Assembly (NCBI RefSeq): GCF_007565055.1
Contig: NC_044566.1
Location: forward strand, 92,372,297-92,436,296
Reading direction: 5' to 3'
DNA: 64,000 nt
Origin: Rhinopithecus roxellana
Lineage: Eukaryota > Chordata > Mammalia > Primates > Cercopithecidae
Part shown: positions 31,757 through 46,700 of the stretch, in pieces
Layout of the letters: the number at the start of each line of letters is the position of its first letter
Numbering within the stretch: the first letter of the stretch is position 1
Translations under genes and position numbers: made by a program
Notes under the pieces: model-generated
What the model was told of the DNA's origin: nothing
What the model saw: the letters and a program-made list of their open reading frames with translations, nothing else
Databases searched by the model: none

Positions 31757-34700
31757 GTTTGTATCTCAACTCTCTTTTGGTAAACTTAACTGTCCACCTG
31801 TGTCTCAGTAATCATCTAAGTTTGTGTTGCATTGTTCTCTGTAGAACGTTGGTTAAGCACTGGCCTTGGCCCCAATGGTGCTCTCGATTTTTCTGTCTCT
31901 TTTCAACATCGCTTCCTTGATTTAGTGCCTTTCTTATTGCTGTCACCAAGGTTCCGAACCCCTGCCTGAGCTCAGGCATTCCCCTCAAGAGCCCCAGTCC
32001 CCATATGGATCAAAGAGGCCGTTCTTCTAAGATTACAAGGCGAGGGAATTGCAGGGCATTGCAGACTTAGTGTTTCAGGTTTTGTGAAACATTTCCACAG
32101 TTGTTCAAAAAAAAACAAAACCATCATGCATTTGCTGCAGTGATGGACGGGTGTGATCACCTGCCAGAAGGTGCGTCTTCAGCAGCAGGCAGGGAGCTGG
32201 CTGCCGCTTTGTCCTTCTCCGAGACTGTCGGGACAGCCTGCTGACAGCTGCTGGGGCAAGAGGAATGTGCTGCCAATGGGCACTGCAGTTACTGCTTGTT
32301 TGGTGTTTGGAGATTCAGTTTTGCTGGACTTGCAGAATCCCAGTCAGTTTGCTTACCAGTGGATGCTATGTATCAGTGCAGGAAAAATGGTACTTTTTCC
32401 ACTCCCTACCTGGAGTTAGGGCAAAAGAAAGAGGTTTGTGGGAAAAGATGAAAAAGATTCAAGCAGGCTACAAACCAGAGCAAGAAATGCAGAGGCAGGC
32501 AAGATCCAGAGGAGAAAGAACTCGGAAATGGCACAAGTTAGTCTCTCGACAATCCATTACTCAGAAGATATTTTCTGTGTGTTCCTTAGGCAGTGAAGAA
32601 GACTGGGAGGAAAATACACATTTAGCTCCCTACTAGATATAATTAGAGCAACTCTTTGTAACACTTTTGAATGCTCTTAAAAATTTGAAGTCATGGATTC
32701 TACCAAATAAGTGGAAAGTCATTTTCATGCTGAAAATGTTGAGAACTCTGTATATGACAAGCATGTATTGTATGGGGGGGAACATGACTGATTTGCATAT
32801 ATTTTATTTGTGACATAATATTGCAATTGATCTCCATTTTGGTGGCACGAACTAGATCATTATTAATGGGTTTTTGTTGTTGTTGTTGTTTTTGAGACAG
32901 TCTTGCTCTGTTGCCCAGGCTAGAGTGCAGTGTCACAATCTTGGCTCACTGCAACCTCCGCCTCCAGGGTTCAAGCAATTCTCCTGCCTCAGCCTCCCAA
33001 GTAGCTGGGACTACAGGCATCCCATGCCTGGCTAATTTTTGTATTTTTTAGTAGAGATGGGGTTTCACCATGTTGCCAGGCTGGTCTCGAACTCCTGACC
33101 TCAGATGATCTGCCTACTTCGGCCTCCCAAAGTGCTGGGATTACAGGCATGAGCCACCACACCCGGCCAATGTTTATTTTTAATTCAAGTTCTTCATTTG
33201 TAACTTTCCTCAGATTCACTCAGCAGTGTCTGTAGATGATTCTGTTTCAGTTCTTTTTTAAACCATGCTTAAAAGATCTAAGTAACTCTACACAGCTATG
33301 TCAAACTGGTGGCTTTTTCATGAGGTGGGGACAAGGTCTTACTCTGTTGCCCAGGCTGGAGTGCAGTGGTGCAGTCATAGTTCACTGCAGCCTCCAATGC
33401 CTGGGCTCAAGTCATCCTCCCTTCTTAGCCTCCCAAGTAGCTAGGATTACAGTCATGCACCACCACGCCCAGCAGATTTTAAAAATTTTTTGTAGAGACA
33501 GAGTCTCACCGTGCTACCCGGCTGATCTCAAACTCCTGGCCTGAAATGATGCTCCCACCTTGGCCTCCCAAAGTGCTGGGATTACAAGCACAAGCCACCA
33601 TGCCCAGCACAGATTGGTGGCTTAATGCACAGAATTGTTTTTCTCACAAAGATACAGTTTTATTATTTAAATTACATTATTTGTTTTGGTGAGAATATCT
33701 TGACTTTTCCACTCATGTAAAGCAGAAGACATATAAAGTGTTAATTCAGAAACCAGGTTGAAAAATGTTGGTCAGCTAGGAAGAACAAAAACACGAGCCG
33801 TGTTGTGTGTGGAGGCCCTGGTGTCTGGGTGTAATTCTCGTTCCTTCTGTGAGGTGAGGCAGATGAAGCCATTTCGTGGTTCTGCTGAGCATGGTCTTGG
33901 CAGTGTTTTCGGGAGCATCACACTGTGCCCCTTTTGTTAACTTGCTAGCCCTCCCTTTTTCTTTTCCTAGTTAATGAAAGGCACTCCTCCATTCATTGGC
34001 ACTGTGCCTACAGTAATGTGAAACAGGCTGTTACTGGATTTTAGTGATGTTAGAGACTGTTTTCCAGATGCTTCCTTGCAGTATGGAGTTGCCTTTTTTG
34101 TTCCTTGAGATGATGATCTTTGAGACAGTGGAGTTAAGGGGAATTTTAGACACAATACATTTTTTCCATAAATCATTATGAGGAAGAATTGACCTTTCTT
34201 TCTGTAGCACACCCTGCTGTGGAGGCTCCACCTAATCAAATATTTAGAGCCTCGTTGGTGTTCATTTCCTGTTCAAAGGGAGGAAAAGATCCTCCACCCA
34301 AGCCCTTCACAGCTGACCGGGTGCTTCTGTAAGAGTGTAGAAGAAGGTAGGCTTCCAGGCTTGTCACCGAGTCAACGAAGGGAGCAGGTGGCTCACACGA
34401 CCTTCACAGAATCTCTAACCCACTCTCGGGGAGTGGTCAGTGCACTCCTGGCCTCTGAAGCCGATCCCCGTGGAAGCAAATGTCACCCTTAACAGTGGAC
34501 ATTGGTGACCAGCTTTGCATCTGTCACCTCTTTTCAAGCCTTTCCCTTTGAGTCAGCAAGCACTTAAGTCGCAAGTGCTGAGCCGTACAGTGGGTGTGGA
34601 CCTTTATTGCTCTTTGGGGCCACCCATCATTTGACCCATTTCTGTTTGGGGCATTCTTAGGTGCTCAGAAGACGATTTGATTAGGGAACTGGCACAGATG

Positions 34701-37700
34701 GGCTGTCCCGTCAGGTGCGCCCACCTGTTGGAGTTAGGAACTGGTCACGCGAGGTGGGGGCCCAGAGGCAGCCGGGCAGTCTCTGCGAGGTGACCGGGGC
34801 ATGATGGGTGGCTTTGCTCCTGCCATGTGGCCCTGCCCTGGCTTTCCAGGCCACAGCGGGGGTCTGTGAGCTGCACACTGCCCTTTGAAGAATTCCCTTT
34901 TTGTTTAATCAGAGTTTGGTTACTGCAATGAAGAATCTTGACTGATAACCCAGGGAAATGATCAGCATGTTGTTATTTCTAGTCCCTAAAACATTCGTTT
35001 AATTACGCTTTAAAGAGAAAGTTAATCTGTCATTTTTCTTTCTTACTCCACCACAGTGCCTTGTTTGCCTCTCTTCTCGTTAGACACCATTTAAGCCATC
35101 TACTTTCATCTTTTAAATGTAAAAAAAATGCATTTTAAGCATCTGTAGTATAGTACCAAATTAAACTACCTCAGCAGTAAGAGAGGTACAGAGTTTTTTT
35201 TTTTTAATATTGAGTGATTCTTGTCTGTAAAAATTAAGGATTTTTTTTGGATTTCATAGTCTGCTAGCTCATGATCAAAAATGGAAACTTAAGAAAATAT
35301 ATTTGGCCGGGCGCGGTGGCTCAAGCCTGTAATCCCAGCACTTTGGGAGGCCGAGACGGGCGGATCACGAGGTCAGGAGATCGAGACCATCCTGGCTAAC
35401 GCAGTGAAACCCCGTCTCTACTAAAAATACAAAAACTAGCCGGGCGAGGTGGCGGGCGCCTGTAGTCCCAGCTACTCGGGAGGCTGAGGCGGGAGAATGG
35501 CGCAAACCCGGGAGGCGGAGCTTGCAGTGAGCTGAGATCGGGCCACTGCACTCCAGTCCGGGCGACAGAGCGAGACTCCGCCTCAAAAAAAAAAAAAAAA
35601 AAAAAAAAAAAGAAAATATATTTATCCACACTTATGTTTTAACTGGGACATTTTAGTAAGTTACCTTATTTATTAGATGTGAGAGGTTAATAGTGATCTT
35701 ATTTAGCTGTGTGGTCCACTTATTTGATACATATTAAGCACCTTCTGTATATAGCCAGCAAACCCAGATGTGGCCCAGTCCTCGTGGAGCCCAGTCTAGT
35801 GGCACAGACAAATAGTCATGTGACTGTAAGTTGCCAGGGTGCCACGCACTGCTTGACAGGGTGAGATGCCCAGAGACCCATGGAAGAGGGACAGGATCAG
35901 CTCAGGAAGGGCAGAGCTGGGCAGCTGGGAGATGAATGGCGGGAGGAATTGAGCCGTGAAGAGTTGAGGGTGACTGTTCAGGGACGACCCGCACATGCAG
36001 AGCCTCTGGGTTGGGAGCTGGCAGGAGCACAGCGCCAGAGACATGGGCCTGCAGAGTTCAGGGGAAGCTGTCGGTCCCAGGAGGGTGAAAGCTGATCAGT
36101 GTTTGAAGCCTGGTGGGGTGAGCCCATGTGTATTTTGAGATGATCAACATAGAGAACATGCTGGGCACAGCAGCCCCGCTAGGAGGCCTGACTGCATCCC
36201 GGGTGAGAGATGGAGGAGCTTGGCTTAGGGCTGGAGGGAGACCCTTGTCCAGAACGTCCCCTTTGTGTCCCTGCAGGACCTCCAAGCAGAAACGCCCCTT
36301 GGGGACCTGTGGCACCATGACTTCTGGGGCAGTAGACTGAGCAGCAACACCAGCCACAAGTCCTACCGGCCTCTCACCGTCCTGACTTTCAGGTAAGCCA
36401 TGACATCGAAGGGCCTGGGAAGGTCACTCCCGGCTTGTGTGTGACATTGGATACAGGTGTGTGTCACCAGCCTCTCAGCATTCAGGAGTCCAGTCAGTGA
36501 CTCCAGGTGGGGTCTGAGCTGCTCACATACATGGGTCTCTAGGTGCAGAGAAGGCGAGCGTGGCCCCTGTGAAGGATGGCATGCACATTGGTGGTGGTTC
36601 ATATTTTTCTCAGTTCTTGGAGGTTTGACCCTTTGCTGGTTAACACCAATGGAATAATATGAGTGAAAGCGACATGAGGCCTCTGATGAAACTTATTTTT
36701 TTCACTACAGAAATAAATAAAGTATAAGTCTTCCTACTGTTACCAAGTCAGTATGCAAAAGCAATATGCAAAAGTTGCAGCTTGCAAACAATCCTCCCTC
36801 CATTAAACAGGGAGGCACTTGCACTGAATAGATGCATTGACCTCACAAAGGTTCTCGTCCATACCTGCTTCTCGGGTGCATTTAAACACTTGTGTGGAGA
36901 TGTCCCACAGGAGCGTAGAAGTGATGAATTGGAACCACCAGCAGCTGCGAAGCAGTCAGAATAGAATCCCTGCCAGCGGAGGGTGTTTCTCTGGGGGAAG
37001 ACTGGTGGGCATACTGATGAGGAGCCCTTCTTGGGAGGATAAGCAAGGTCTAAGACTGTCTTAAATCCAGGTCCCTAGGGGTTAGCCACGAGCAATGTGT
37101 GGAATATTGTATCTTCTTGGGATGCAGCCTTGCCCCTTCTGCATGTAGAACATCGTCTAGCTTTCCTTTCGATTTTCCTCTGCAAGTTGCTTCAGTGCCA
37201 CTCCCCTTGGACACATCCATTCCATCCCTTTTTCCCTGTAGTTACATTCCCACCTTTTCCACAGCCTTCTTAGCTCGACAGGCATTATTTATCTTGGTGC
37301 TGTTTTTATCAAGCTGGCACAAAGTCTTCCACTTCTCCTTTTAATATTTCCACACACAAGCCTTCTCCTCCAGACCTTTGCCATTTCTTGCCGCTTGCCG
37401 CTGCACATGTACCCTGAACACCCTGTGTTTCTGCAGGATTAACTACTACCTCTCGGGAGGTTTCCACCCCATGGGCTTTCACGTGGTCAACATCCTTCTG
37501 CACGGTGGCATCTCTGTCCTCATGGTGGACGTCTTCTCCGTTCTGTTTGGCGGCCTGCAGTACACCAGTAAAGGCCGGAGGCTGCACCTCGCCCCCAGGG
37601 CATCCCTGCTGGCCGCGCTGCTGTTTGCTGTCCATCCTGTGCACACCGAATGTGTAAGTGTCGTCTGCACGAGGCATCTGCATGCACGTGAGAAGTGATA

Positions 37701-40700
37701 TGACACCCCCATGTCGCCTGGTTTCCTAAAACAGGCTCCCTTTATGTACCCATCTTGGTTCCAGAGCTGGAGAAAGTCTACTCCACAGTATACTCTAGAA
37801 ATAGAAAGGACACTACGTAAATACCTGCCAGACATTTGAAACAATTCTGTCTGGGGCAGAGACATCTCTCTTGTGAAAAAAAAATGCAGAGCACCGTATT
37901 GGTGGAGACTGTGTAATAAGGTATGGTGTGATCTCTGGTGATACTTTCTGTTTAGCTTGTAGGATAACACCAGTGATGAAGGCACGGATGTTCAATATTG
38001 CTGGGCTTTGGGGTCTGAAGTTCAGAGGCTAAGAACCGTTCTTCAGTGGAGGGTCTGATGCAGTGTTTCTGTGTTCGCTGACAGTTTTATGATTTATAAA
38101 ATCCTTTGTTAGACTTAACATGATTGTTATGAAAACGCTATGACATCACCTGGGCTAATATAACCATTTCCACTTTAGGAATGAGGGAAAGGCCTGGGAG
38201 GATAAAAATTTATCCAGGGTGAGGAGCAAGTGGATGTCGGGCAGGACTTAAATTCTGGGCTTCCCAGGCCTCCACTGAGGAGATGCTGACGTATTTGGTG
38301 TTGAACTGGAAAGTGGTGCCCGTGCCCTGCTGGGGAGCTGCTCGTGAAGTCTCTCCACCCTCCTCCTCCTCACCCTGTGTGATCCTCTCCCCAAGGTGAT
38401 CAGGCAGCTCTGGTGGGTGCCAACCCTCCTGGAGGCTACGTCTCCATCCCATCGAGCTGCCTCTGTGTATTTGGAATAGGCTGTGCTGGGATTTCACTAG
38501 ACATTTGTGAAGTTTACAGGAACCACCCCCTGCACCACCACATGGACCCTTTGAAAATGCAAAAGGCAGCGTGTTTGCTGAGGGACGAGATTTGACTCGA
38601 GTCATTCATTCTGTGAGCACGAAGTGCATAAAATAATCACATACAGTTTATAACTTCCCTCACAGTAGACTTCTCTTTTCATCGGGATTGAAATCTCTAC
38701 ATTTAACCAGTTGCGTGTTGCTTCTTGGAGTTTCAAGATGCTGAGCAGAAGTCCTGTTTTTAGCATCTGACTTTATTAAATTGTCTATTCTTCAGTATCA
38801 GGAGCGTTGTGGAGTTGTTATCACACCCTCCTCCTGATATCTTTTTAAATCTTTATTTTTTACCTCAGCAAATTCAGAGGACATTAAGGGCTGGACTACA
38901 GGCACCCACCACCTCGCCCGGCTAGTTTTTTGTATTTTTTAGTAGAGACGGGGTTTCACCGTGTTAGCCAGGATAGTCTCGATCTCCTGACCTAGTGATC
39001 CGCCCGTCTCGGCCTCCCAAAGTGCTGGGATTACAGGTTTGAGCCACCGTGCCCGGCCGTGTCTGTCTTTTTCTAATGAGCCCCTGCACATTGCTGAGTG
39101 GTTTGTAGACACCCAAAGCCTCTGACAGGCCAGTCCCCACTGCAGGGAGGAGAGTCTGGGAGGGCCACACAGCCTCTGGTCTGCTGGTGACTCTTCAGCT
39201 CTGTGTGGCCATCAGCAGGAGGACCCCAGCGCTTCCCTGAGGACAGAAGTGGCTTGTATGGGCTTTACTTTTTGTTTTCCTCAGAGTGTTGGGGAAGATT
39301 TCACTTTGTCTGAATTCCAACATCACGGAGAGAAGCTTGGGCCCCCTTAAGAGTTCTGCCTGTACCCAGGTGTGGTGGCGTGCACCTGGAGTCCCAGCTA
39401 CTTGGGAAGCTGAGGTAGGAGGACCACTCAAGCCCAGGAGTTTGAGGCTGCAGTGCGCTATGATCACGCCAGTGCACTCCAGCCTGGAAAACAGAGTGAG
39501 ACCCTGTCTCTGAAAGTGAAAAATGAAACAAAATGTTTAAAAAGAGTTCTGTCTACCTAATGAACCCAGACTTTAATCCAGAAGGAATCGGGTGGGGAAA
39601 CCTTCCCCACCCCCCTAATTCCTTTTCATGGCCCCCATGCAAATTGTACCTATTGGGGAAACAATGGTACCGCCTGCTTTATGGATTCAGAGGGATTGCA
39701 GTGATTTCTCCAGAAAACTCTGAGTATTTCACGTTATTTGTGAGAAAAAAAAATAGCCTTTATAGAAAAGTTTGCCTAAAAATACATATTATGCAAATAT
39801 CAGAAAAGGAAAAGAAAATGTTTTCTTGCTTATGTACATTCTCAAACAGTGATTGGATACAGTCCCTCCTTGGGTAGCTTTTTCACATTCTTTTAGTGAA
39901 ACGTCTCTTAATTACTATGCCAAAAAAATTCATTATAAATACTAAATGCTGTCTTGCTTTAAAACACTTCCCATACTTTAAAAATTTTGTTTTTCTTTAT
40001 GTCAAGGAACATAATGTACATTGCTTGAAGTCGTGGGATGGTCTTCGACAATTAGCAGAAAGAAACATTTCTGTAAAAATAAGCCTTTGATGTTTAAATT
40101 TCATTTTTGGTGATTCTTCAGATCTACCCTAGCCATCCAGATAGCAAGTGGTTTAGGCAGCTTGGCCCTCCTGGCCCCTAGCCCTAGTATTTTTCCAAAC
40201 CACTTCCTTCCCCCTCTCTCACCTCACTTCCCCTTGGTCTCTGACACCTGCTCCCCCTGTTTCCTGTGACCCTGTTCTCTGTGGTCTCCTTCAGACAGGC
40301 TTGTCTGGCTTGGCATTCATTGCTTTCCCTTCTCTAAAGGGTTGGGATTCCAGTCCGTCCTGAGGTGCTATAGATAGCCACAGCTCTAAGACGCTCCTGT
40401 CTCCTCTCGTGTCCTCCTGGCATGAGGACCACAGAGCCAGGATGCTCCAGCTGCCTCCTCACTCACCCAGGGCTGTGGAGATGACATCTGAGCTTCTGCG
40501 TCCTTTGTCCTTTGCCTTTCTGCTACTCCTGTTCACAGACACACCCCATAGGACCCACCGGGGAATTCACAGTGAGCCGCACCCACCCTGTACCAGGCTC
40601 TGTTCTGTATGGCTGCATCTCTGACTATTTTACTGTGTCCCTGATGGAGTGAGTTTCCAGCCCTGAGTATTCCAGAGCTCTCATTGTATATTCATTTCAT

Positions 40701-43700
40701 TCATCAAGCAATTGGATTGTTCCCCTCCAGCATACTGGCATACTTGTCCCAGATCTGTTAAGCCTTTGTTTTGTCCCTAGCTTCCTTCTCGGTAGCGTTT
40801 GTGTGTGTGTGGTGTTCGTTGGGTGGATTTATCAGCTTATTCAATCTTCCCAACCATCACCTAACACCATAGGCTGCCACGTACGCATCATCAGGAGGTC
40901 ACAGTTACAGTGACAAATGGTCCTTGGCAGTTCATGTATAACTGGTGTAGGGGAATCTGCTCCTAAAAGACATTCTTTTTTAGCTATTGACTGCATGTGA
41001 ACTTGAGAATCATATGTAAATATAGTAATTTCATAGTCAGTGTATATTTTCTTATCTTGATTTATAGAAAAGTCCTTTATTCTGCAGCTCATGTATCACA
41101 TCCCCATCCTCTGGGAAGGGATTAACCTACCAGCCTTTAAAGTGATAGCTGGACAATCACAGCAGAAGCTTTGGTCCGTGTCACATTCGGGTGCCAGTTA
41201 GTAAAGAATCCCACCTAAACTAGTCCAGTACCCCTGGGTGGAATTCTGTGTCTTTCATCACCGTACAGCACTGGGAGAACAATGACTGGAGTCATCAGCC
41301 TGAAAGAAAGAAACACGTAGTTTATATTGCTTCTTTCTCACTGAGGAAAGGAAGGGCAGAGTCATCATGTGGAAAATGTGGGAAAGAAATGGCAGAAATT
41401 GTATTCAGTGCTCATCCTACTTGTTAATCATTCTTGAAGCATTCAGCTTTCCAGGTTAACCCACTTAATCAGTTTTGGTCTGAAGGGAAAAAAAAAAGGG
41501 GCAGAGGCAGCTTTGAAGGATTACTCCTGTGTCTTTTTCTATCGGCAGGACGGCTTTTCACACTTCTCTCGCACCTTTATGTCCTTCATGTTTCCAATCA
41601 CATTTTATTTTTTAAATATCATGCCCTTTGAGCTGATAACATTTTCCGATTGAAAATCCACTTTGTGACCTCAGAAGACTCAGTCTTTGGAGCTCTTGGG
41701 TATCGTGTGTTAAAGAACACAGCTCACAGCTTTTATGGCACACACATATCGCCGTCTGTGTCCAGCAGAATAGCTAGCAGCAGGTTCAAACCAATCCGCT
41801 GTTCTCTGGAAGCAGTTAAATCAAGTCCTATACCCAAAAGGAAGGAGAGAACCGATTGTAAGATAACACCAAGCGCTGTTGCACAGCTACATCGTGTATT
41901 TATTTTAATAGGTGGCAGAGTCTGGGAAGTTTCTTGTTTTATATGTCTAAAGAATTTTGGTTTTGGCCAGGCACAATGGCTCACACCTGTAATCCCAGCA
42001 CTTTGAGAGGCAGAGGTGGGTGGATCGCTTGAGCCCAGGAGTTCAAGACCAGCCTGGGCAACATGGTGAAACCCCGCCTCTACAAAAAATGCAAACATGA
42101 ACCAGCTGTGGTGGTGTGCGCCTGTGATCCCAGCTACTCAGGAGCCTGAGATGGAAGAATTGCTTGAACCCAGGGGGTTTGAGGCTACAGTGAGCCAAGA
42201 TCACACCGCTGTACTCCAGCCTGGTGGCAGAGTGAGACCCTGTCTCAAAAAAAAAAAAAAAAAAAAAAAAAAATTGTTGTGTCTCCTAAGTTTAGGATTT
42301 GCTTAAATGTGTTTTATGTAATTTTTTGTTTTCTTCCCCTCTTTTAAGGTTGCTGGTGTTGTCGGCCGTGCAGACCTCCTGTGTGCCCTGTTCTTCTTCT
42401 TGTCTTTCCTTGGCTACTGTAAAGCATTTAGAGAAAGTAAGCATTCCGTTTGCCTTCTTACTTTTCCACCTTCTTCATGTTTTTGTCCTGTTGAGCAGTG
42501 TCTTAACAGGTGGGAAAGAATCCATCTATATGAGTGTGTCACTCTGAGGGGATGTGGACCAGAGGATGCATAAACTCTCTTTAGATGTGTATGTCTGTTT
42601 GTGCCATCGCTTTTTCCATAATGCAAAGCCCTGACATTGGTGTACACACTGTGGCCTAGCCTATTGGGTATTGAGACCAAGAGCAGAAGCAGCAGCAGGA
42701 TTGAGTTTTGCTATTTTATTTCCTGCAAAATTATAGGATTGCGAATGGTTCCAGGACAGCCTTTCCTGTTTTGATGTTCTAGGTATTTATTGCCCAGCTA
42801 TCCTTCCACAGCTTCCAAAGGTGTCTTGGAAAGAGCCAGGGAAATTTTTCATAAACTGTCCCTCCTTCATCCCATCCTGTCCAGACTGAACCCAGGCTCA
42901 GGCCCTGTCTTGAAGCACCTGCGACTGCACTAAGGTGCAGCAGAAAAGTGACCCCAGTGGCCCTAGCCTGTGCCAATACCCACTCAGGGCATGGTTACAC
43001 ACAACCACACCCACCTCCTTTTATTATTATTACTTTATCATGCCTGGATAAAACCACCACTTCTTCCCATCGCTTGTCAGTTTTCTGATACTTTAGAGAG
43101 TTTGGGGACAGCTGAGCAGAACAGCTTCAAGTATTGAGAAGAGTGGTGGTGACTTTTCTTCCTGTAGCTTAGCAATAATGCACTTCAGTCTCTTCCTGGG
43201 ATAGGGGTCTCCCCACCTGTGATGATTATAAATCTCCCAAGAGACACGCAGCCGCCAGAGACCTGGCGAGGTTGCATAGGCTGGCCCCATAATGAATTCA
43301 GTACCATCATGTGGCTCTTCATGAGACAGTGAATCAGGAACGGGACTGGGAGGGAGGGGTGCCTTCACTGCCTCACTGTTAACATTCACTACAGATAACG
43401 GTTCTTCCTTTTCAAAAGTTGGCAATTAAATCTGAATTTACAGATACAGATGATAACAGTTTATCAGAAATCATATTTTTCCTGAAGAAAATTAAAAATT
43501 AGGAGTTGTGGGCCCGGCACGGTGGCTCACGCCTGTAATCCCAGCACTTAGGGAGGCCGAGGTGGGCAGATCACTTGAGGTCAGGAGTTCGAGACCAGCC
43601 TTGCCAACATAGTGAAACCCCGTCTCTACTACAAGTACAAACATTAGCCAGGTGTGGTGGTGTGTGCCTGTAGTCCTAGCTACTCGGGAGGCTGAGGCAG

Positions 43701-46700
43701 GAGAATCGCTTGAACCCAGGAGGCTGAGGTTGCAGTGAGCCGAGATTGCGCCATTGCACTCCAGCCTGGGTGACAGAGCAAGACTCTGTCTCAAAAAAAA
43801 AAAAGGAGTTGTGACTTTTCTCAAAGACAACTCTAAAGTTTCTGAAAGTGCCATTTTATTGATTTTAACATATCTTCCCTTAAAGTCACTACTCCCTATT
43901 CTGAATGGATTTCAAAGACATCAAAGTGATTTTTGAGGAAAGTACTAAACCTTGATAGATTTAACTTGTGGGGGACATCATTTAGTAGATATGATGGAAC
44001 CTGTCACTGCTTCTGAAGGTTGCTCTTGTGAAATAATGAAATAGCTATCATGATACGAAACATTCTTCCCTCAGGTGAACAGATACATATATTGGCCTCC
44101 TTTAATGGAGTATTCTCACAGAAAAGTGAAAAGGCTAGATATTTTATATCCTTTTTCTGGAAGCTTTTACTAACCTTTTCTGTTTTAATTCACAAATTTG
44201 TATATTCTTATATATTACATGTATATTTTGGATACATTTGTAAATTATAAAATTATTTCCAAGTATCCATACAAAAGATACATTTTTTATAAAGCTTTTG
44301 GCAAGAAACCCATACCAAAGTTAAAGGTACTGACATGTATGATGGCTGTTCAGTTAGTTAACACTTTGACTTACGAGAAGTAGGCGAACTCTATTTCGAT
44401 ACTGACATAAATATATTAACTGTAAGTACCAACGTGACCTTTCTTGTTTGTCTGGTAACGTTCTTTTAGCATTTATGTTTATTTTTAAATTGGAAGGAAA
44501 TTACGAGGACTTTAATGTTAAGTTTGTAGATGTTTGTGAGAGCGTTAACCTGGGCGTTTTTGCATTTGCAAACCGACAGCAGTGGTAGCTGTGGCCTCCG
44601 TAGAAACCTTTTTAAGATGACTAGATTTTGACTTGGTTGAAGTTACTTGGGGCAGTTAAAAGACACATGGGTGGACTGGGAAACCTTTGAAGAATGCTTT
44701 CTCTTGACCTCTTGTCTGCAAGCTGCCCCTTCTTCATGGGATCTGTTCTCTTGTTAACATGAACCCTCTTGAGGAAAAGGAAAGCGCTGATTTCAATGGA
44801 GCCGATGGAGTCGCCTCCAGACTGGTCTCTGGGCCTTTGCAGGCACCAACAGCTTACTGGGTCTTTGGAAAATACAAAACAACAGTAGTTTGCATCTTAT
44901 GCTCATCCAGGCCTTGGTGTCTTGACCCTGAAACTGATTGTTTGTCCTGCATTTTGTGTCCTTCCTGTCCCCTCATGGTGCCCACCTGCCATGGCAGGCT
45001 TTGAGTTACGGATCATGACAATTTTTCTTGGCAGTGTAAAGTGGACGGTTTAAAACACCCATCCTCGAGCTGCTTTTTCTATCATTTGGAATTGGCTTTC
45101 ACTGCTATTTTCCATTCCCACTCATCGCTTCCAGACTTCCACTGGAGTGATTGGATTCTGCCTCAATTCCATCGCAGGCCTGGAGGCGCAGAGCCGCCTG
45201 GATTCTTGAGAGAGGGCCTTAGACACACGGTGACCAGCTTACTTGGGGGAGTCCCCTGTGTCCCACATGTGAGCAGGTCTCTGACCCCTCCCCAACAAGG
45301 TTCTGTGCCCTGAGACCCACCCTCTGTCACTTCAGGACCTCAGGACTGTATATCCAGCCCCACCCACCTCGTTCCCTGGCCCGGCTACATCAGAACAGCC
45401 CCTCATGCTGCCAGCCCGTCTCTTCCCTCCTCCTCACAACTCCCAAAGTTCCCTTTGTCTGATCAACCCCAGAACCAGGGCTAATGAAGTCTGCTGGAGC
45501 CTCTCCTAGTCTCTTAGCAGAGGCACTGTTTTTAGTAACTTTTCTGTTTCTGATTTTCCATACTCCTTTTTAAACATGCTAAGAATAGAATGTGCTTCTT
45601 TGTTGATAGATGACAACTCTTTAGAATAATCCTTGAACATCATCATGTTAATGTTCAGTTAAGTTCGTAGGGTGCTTAAGAGTCTTTTTTAGGAGGAGAA
45701 AACTTTCTACAAATTAACAGTACCTTTACAGAGAAGAAGCAGTAAGAGTCCCATATGCAAAAATAATTCTGGTTAAAGTGTTCATGAAAAGCCGTGGTTT
45801 CTGATTCTGTTCTAAAATAGTAGAAAGGCTTATTGATTTTAGTCATTCATTCCATCACCAATAGTTAATCAAACTTTAAGGGTGTTTCTTGTACCAGGTC
45901 CGGTTTCCGGTGCTGGGGATACAAAGACTAGAACAACAAAGTTCATGCCCCTGAGGGGCTTACCGTAACTCCAGTATATTTTGATTAAAATAAAGCTTCC
46001 GTGATTCAGAATGTCTACAGAGCAGAATATTCTGGTTCTACTTCCTTTCCTGTTGACTTTTTCCTTCCTGTACCCCTCATAGCAGGCACTCAGTAAGGAT
46101 CCTTTCTTTTCATGGTGTGTTTATGCAGAAGGGGAGGCCATGGCCTTTATTCTACTTATTTCCTTCATCTTCTATTAAATTTCCTTCAGTACAACAAAAC
46201 AGAGCTCTTGATCCTAATGAAAATTCAGGTGTATGTATATTTTCATTTGGATCTAGAGCTCTGTTCCTTTGGAGTGTGAGATATCTTAAACAGTCACATG
46301 TTTATTTACTTACTTATTTATTTTGAGACCAAGTCTTGCTCTGTTGCCCAGGTTGGAGTGCAGTGGTGCAATCTCAGCTCACTGCAACCTCTGCCTCCCA
46401 GGTTCAAGTGATTCTCCTGCCTCAGCCTCCCCAGTAGCTGGGACTACAGTCATCTGCCACCACGCCCAGCTAATTTTTGTGTTTTTAGTAAAGACAGGTT
46501 TCGCCATGTTGACCAGGCTGGTCTTGAACTCCTGACCTCAAGTGATCCGCCCACCTTGGCCTCCCAAAGTGCTGGGATTATGGCCTGAGCCACCGTGCCC
46601 AGCATTGTTTTTTTGTTTGTTTTCTGTGGTTTTTTTTTTTGTTGTTGTTGTTGTTGTTTTTTGAGATGGAGTTTTGCTCTTGTCCCCCAGGCTGGAATGC

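Larger units (their letters stand above)
31757..36276 (+). other. TMTC4: TMTC4 intron 2 (4.52 kb)
   Basis: Contains two antisense Alus (about 32871-33168 and 33317-33609) and a young sense AluY (35305-35609). The stretches 31.76-32.87, 33.61-35.3 and 35.62-36.27 kb hold no gene I can recognise. An old mammalian repeat may lie near 35720-35810. Confidence 0.7.
37654..42348 (+). other. TMTC4: TMTC4 intron 4 (4.70 kb)
   Basis: Contains a probable MIR antisense (about 38090-38215), a 3'-truncated antisense AluY (38890-39058), an Alu monomer (39364-39520) and a sense Alu (41965-42272) ending only about 75 bp before the exon 5 acceptor. The remainder is unassigned. Confidence 0.7.

Noticed and set aside
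37654..37698. Continuation of the exon 4 frame past 37653
   Set aside because: GTAAGT is a consensus donor, and exon 5 restores the family-typical VAGVVGRADLL sequence.
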